NCBI RefSeq assembly: GCF_026625845.1
Contig: NZ_CP113066.1
Coordinates: 1,240,001 to 1,304,000, forward strand
From: Agrococcus sp. SL85
GTDB taxonomy: Bacteria; Actinomycetota; Actinomycetes; Actinomycetales; Microbacteriaceae
Length of the DNA: 64,000 bases
Direction: 5' to 3'
Part shown: one piece after another, positions 62,996-64,000 of the stretch
Layout: each line of letters starts with the position of its first letter
How positions within the stretch are numbered: the stretch's first letter is position 1
Notes under the pieces: model-generated
The model's input: the letters and a program-made list of their open reading frames with translations, nothing else
Told to the model about the DNA's origin: nothing
The model's database searches: none
Made by a program: the position numbers and the translations under genes

Positions 62996-64000
62996 ATGAC
63001 GACCGATGCACCCCACGGCGACGCCCAGGGCGGCCGCTCCCGGAGGCGGCTCGCCGCGCGGATCGCGGGCGGCGCGATCGCCGCGGCCGCGATCGGGGTC
63101 GCGGGCTGGGGCTCCGCCACCTCCGCCGCCACCGGCTCCGACATCCACGCCTCGATGACGATCGTCGCGCCCGCGGCCGCGGGCGGCGGCTGGGACGGCG
63201 TCGCGCGCGAGCTGCAGCAGGCGCAGAAGGCGAACGGCCTCGTCAACACCGTGCAGGTCGTCAACATGCCGGGCGCGGGCGGCACGATCGCCCTGGGCAA
63301 CGTCGCGACCCTCGCGGGCCAGCCCGGCACCATGCTCGTGGGCGGCACGGGGCTCCTCGCCGCGACGATCCAGTTCGGCTCGGCGGCGACCCTCGACGAC
63401 GTGACGCCGCTCGCGGTGATGGTCGAGGAGTACGACGTCATCGTCGTGCCGGCCGACTCCCCGCACGAGACCCTCGACGACCTCGTGGAGGCCTGGCGGG
63501 CGGATCCCGGCGCGGTGCCGTGGACCGGCGGCGGCTCCTTCGACCAGCTCGTCGTCACCGACCTGGCGCTCGCGGCCGGCATCGACCCCGTCGACACGAC
63601 CTACATCAGCTCCGACGGCGGCGGCGAGGCGATCCAGGCGCTCCTGAACGGCACCGCGCAGGCGGCGGCCGGCGGCTACCCGGACAACATCGACCAGATC
63701 GAGTCGGGCCGCCTGCGCGCGCTCGCGCTCGTCGCGGCCGAGCCCGTCGAGGGCATCGACCTGCCGACCGCGGCCGAGCAGGGCTACGACGTGACCCTCA
63801 CGAACTGGCGCTCGCTCTCGGCGCCCCCGGGGCTCGAGGAGGACGAGGTGGCGGCCCTCCGCGAGCTCGTGCTCGAGTCGATCGCGACGCCGCAGTGGGC
63901 CGACGCGATGGAGCGCTACCGCTGGACGGAGCGGGTCATCACGGGCGACGAGCTCGACCGGTTCCTCGCCGACGAGCACGAGCGCATCGAGCGCCTGTAC
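62996..64000 (+). CDS. Tripartite tricarboxylate transporter substrate-binding protein (TctC family), partial at the 3' edge
   Basis: 335 codons are visible; the frame runs off the right edge. A twin-Arg-like basic start (RSRRRLAARIAGGAIAAAAI) is probably a signal peptide, followed by the TctC/Bug fold: MTIVAPAAAGGGWDGVARE, NMPGAGGTIALGN, MLVGGTGLLAATI, VPWTGGGSFDQL and LPTAAEQGYDVTLTNWRSL. Such proteins capture citrate or other carboxylates for TctAB permeases, which should lie beyond the window. Start ATG 62996 has AGGAG 5 nt upstream; ATG 62993 is an alternative. It is divergent from the sensor kinase. Confidence 0.9.
   Translation, partial: MTTDAPHGDAQGGRSRRRLAARIAGGAIAAAAIGVAGWGSATSAATGSDIHASMTIVAPAAAGGGWDGVARELQQAQKANGLVNTVQVVNMPGAGGTIALGNVATLAGQPGTMLVGGTGLLAATIQFGSAATLDDVTPLAVMVEEYDVIVVPADSPHETLDDLVEAWRADPGAVPWTGGGSFDQLVVTDLALAAGIDPVDTTYISSDGGGEAIQALLNGTAQAAAGGYPDNIDQIESGRLRALALVAAEPVEGIDLPTAAEQGYDVTLTNWRSLSAPPGLEEDEVAALRELVLESIATPQWADAMERYRWTERVITGDELDRFLADEHERIERLY

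Overview
The window is very GC-rich DNA (clearly above 70 percent G+C by eye), coding-dense, with strongly G/C-biased third codon positions. The gene content points to a Gram-positive actinobacterium of the Microbacteriaceae type (an Agrococcus-like genome is my guess, not shown). Supporting genes are the 32-residue ribosomal protein bS22, a short archaeal-type AspRS, ResABC cytochrome c maturation, menaquinone genes, LCP and VanY cell-wall proteins, and a TsuA/TsuB pair. I see no phage genes, CRISPR array, rRNA or recognised insertion sequence. About twenty genes begin 6 or 7 nt after a TANNNT-like -10 hexamer and have no ribosome binding site, so leaderless mRNAs appear common. Nine gene pairs are joined by a GTGA start/stop overlap.

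Layout. 1-4.2 kb: the tail of a serine hydrolase, recQ, an S4-domain RNA-binding protein, a VOC protein and a CitE-like lyase. 4.3-15 kb: CsbD, a 14-TM drug exporter with a palindromic operator but no adjacent regulator, a VanY lipoprotein, a 2013-residue surface protein with cadherin-like and FnIII repeats, a frameshifted Gly/Ser-rich membrane protein and a CapA lipoprotein. 15-23 kb: pgm, pheA, thiosulfate uptake tsuAB behind a perfect operator palindrome, a lipid kinase, serS and a HAD phosphatase. 23-27.2 kb: two tRNA-Ser genes, an LCP ligase directly downstream of the first, a secreted CAP-domain protein, a cold-shock protein and tRNA-Arg.

27.3-38 kb: small hypothetical genes (including a well-supported 32-residue peptide), OsmC, a CPA1 antiporter, FKBP, a GlcD-type oxidase, an alkyltransferase - sigma factor - alkyltransferase operon, asparaginase, and an OmpR-type DNA-binding protein preceded by a long leader that encodes a Met-rich leaderless peptide and a strong hairpin. 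38-47.6 kb: upp, tadA, a CDF transporter, a frameshifted proC, KtrAB potassium uptake, an ArsR-like regulator, bS22, glutaredoxin and aspS. 47.7-52.4 kb: a histidine phosphatase followed by the resA-ccdA-resB-ccsB operon. 52.4-53.5 kb: a DUF559 nuclease-like gene bracketed by two inverted copies of a palindromic repeat of about 62 bp. 53.5-60.8 kb: menC, menB and menE interrupted by a family of three related anchored proteins sharing an MPxFxMP N-terminus. 60.8-64 kb: a CitA/CitB-type two-component system (the kinase is frameshifted) divergent from a TctC-type binding protein that runs off the window.

The strongest candidates for something undescribed are the repeat-flanked DUF559 unit, the Met-rich leader peptide with its hairpin ahead of the winged-helix regulator, the 32-residue peptide gene at 27.9 kb, and the MPxFxMP protein family. 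Three single-base frameshifts (about 13.74, 41.40 and 62.25 kb) break otherwise clean genes and should be checked as possible assembly errors.
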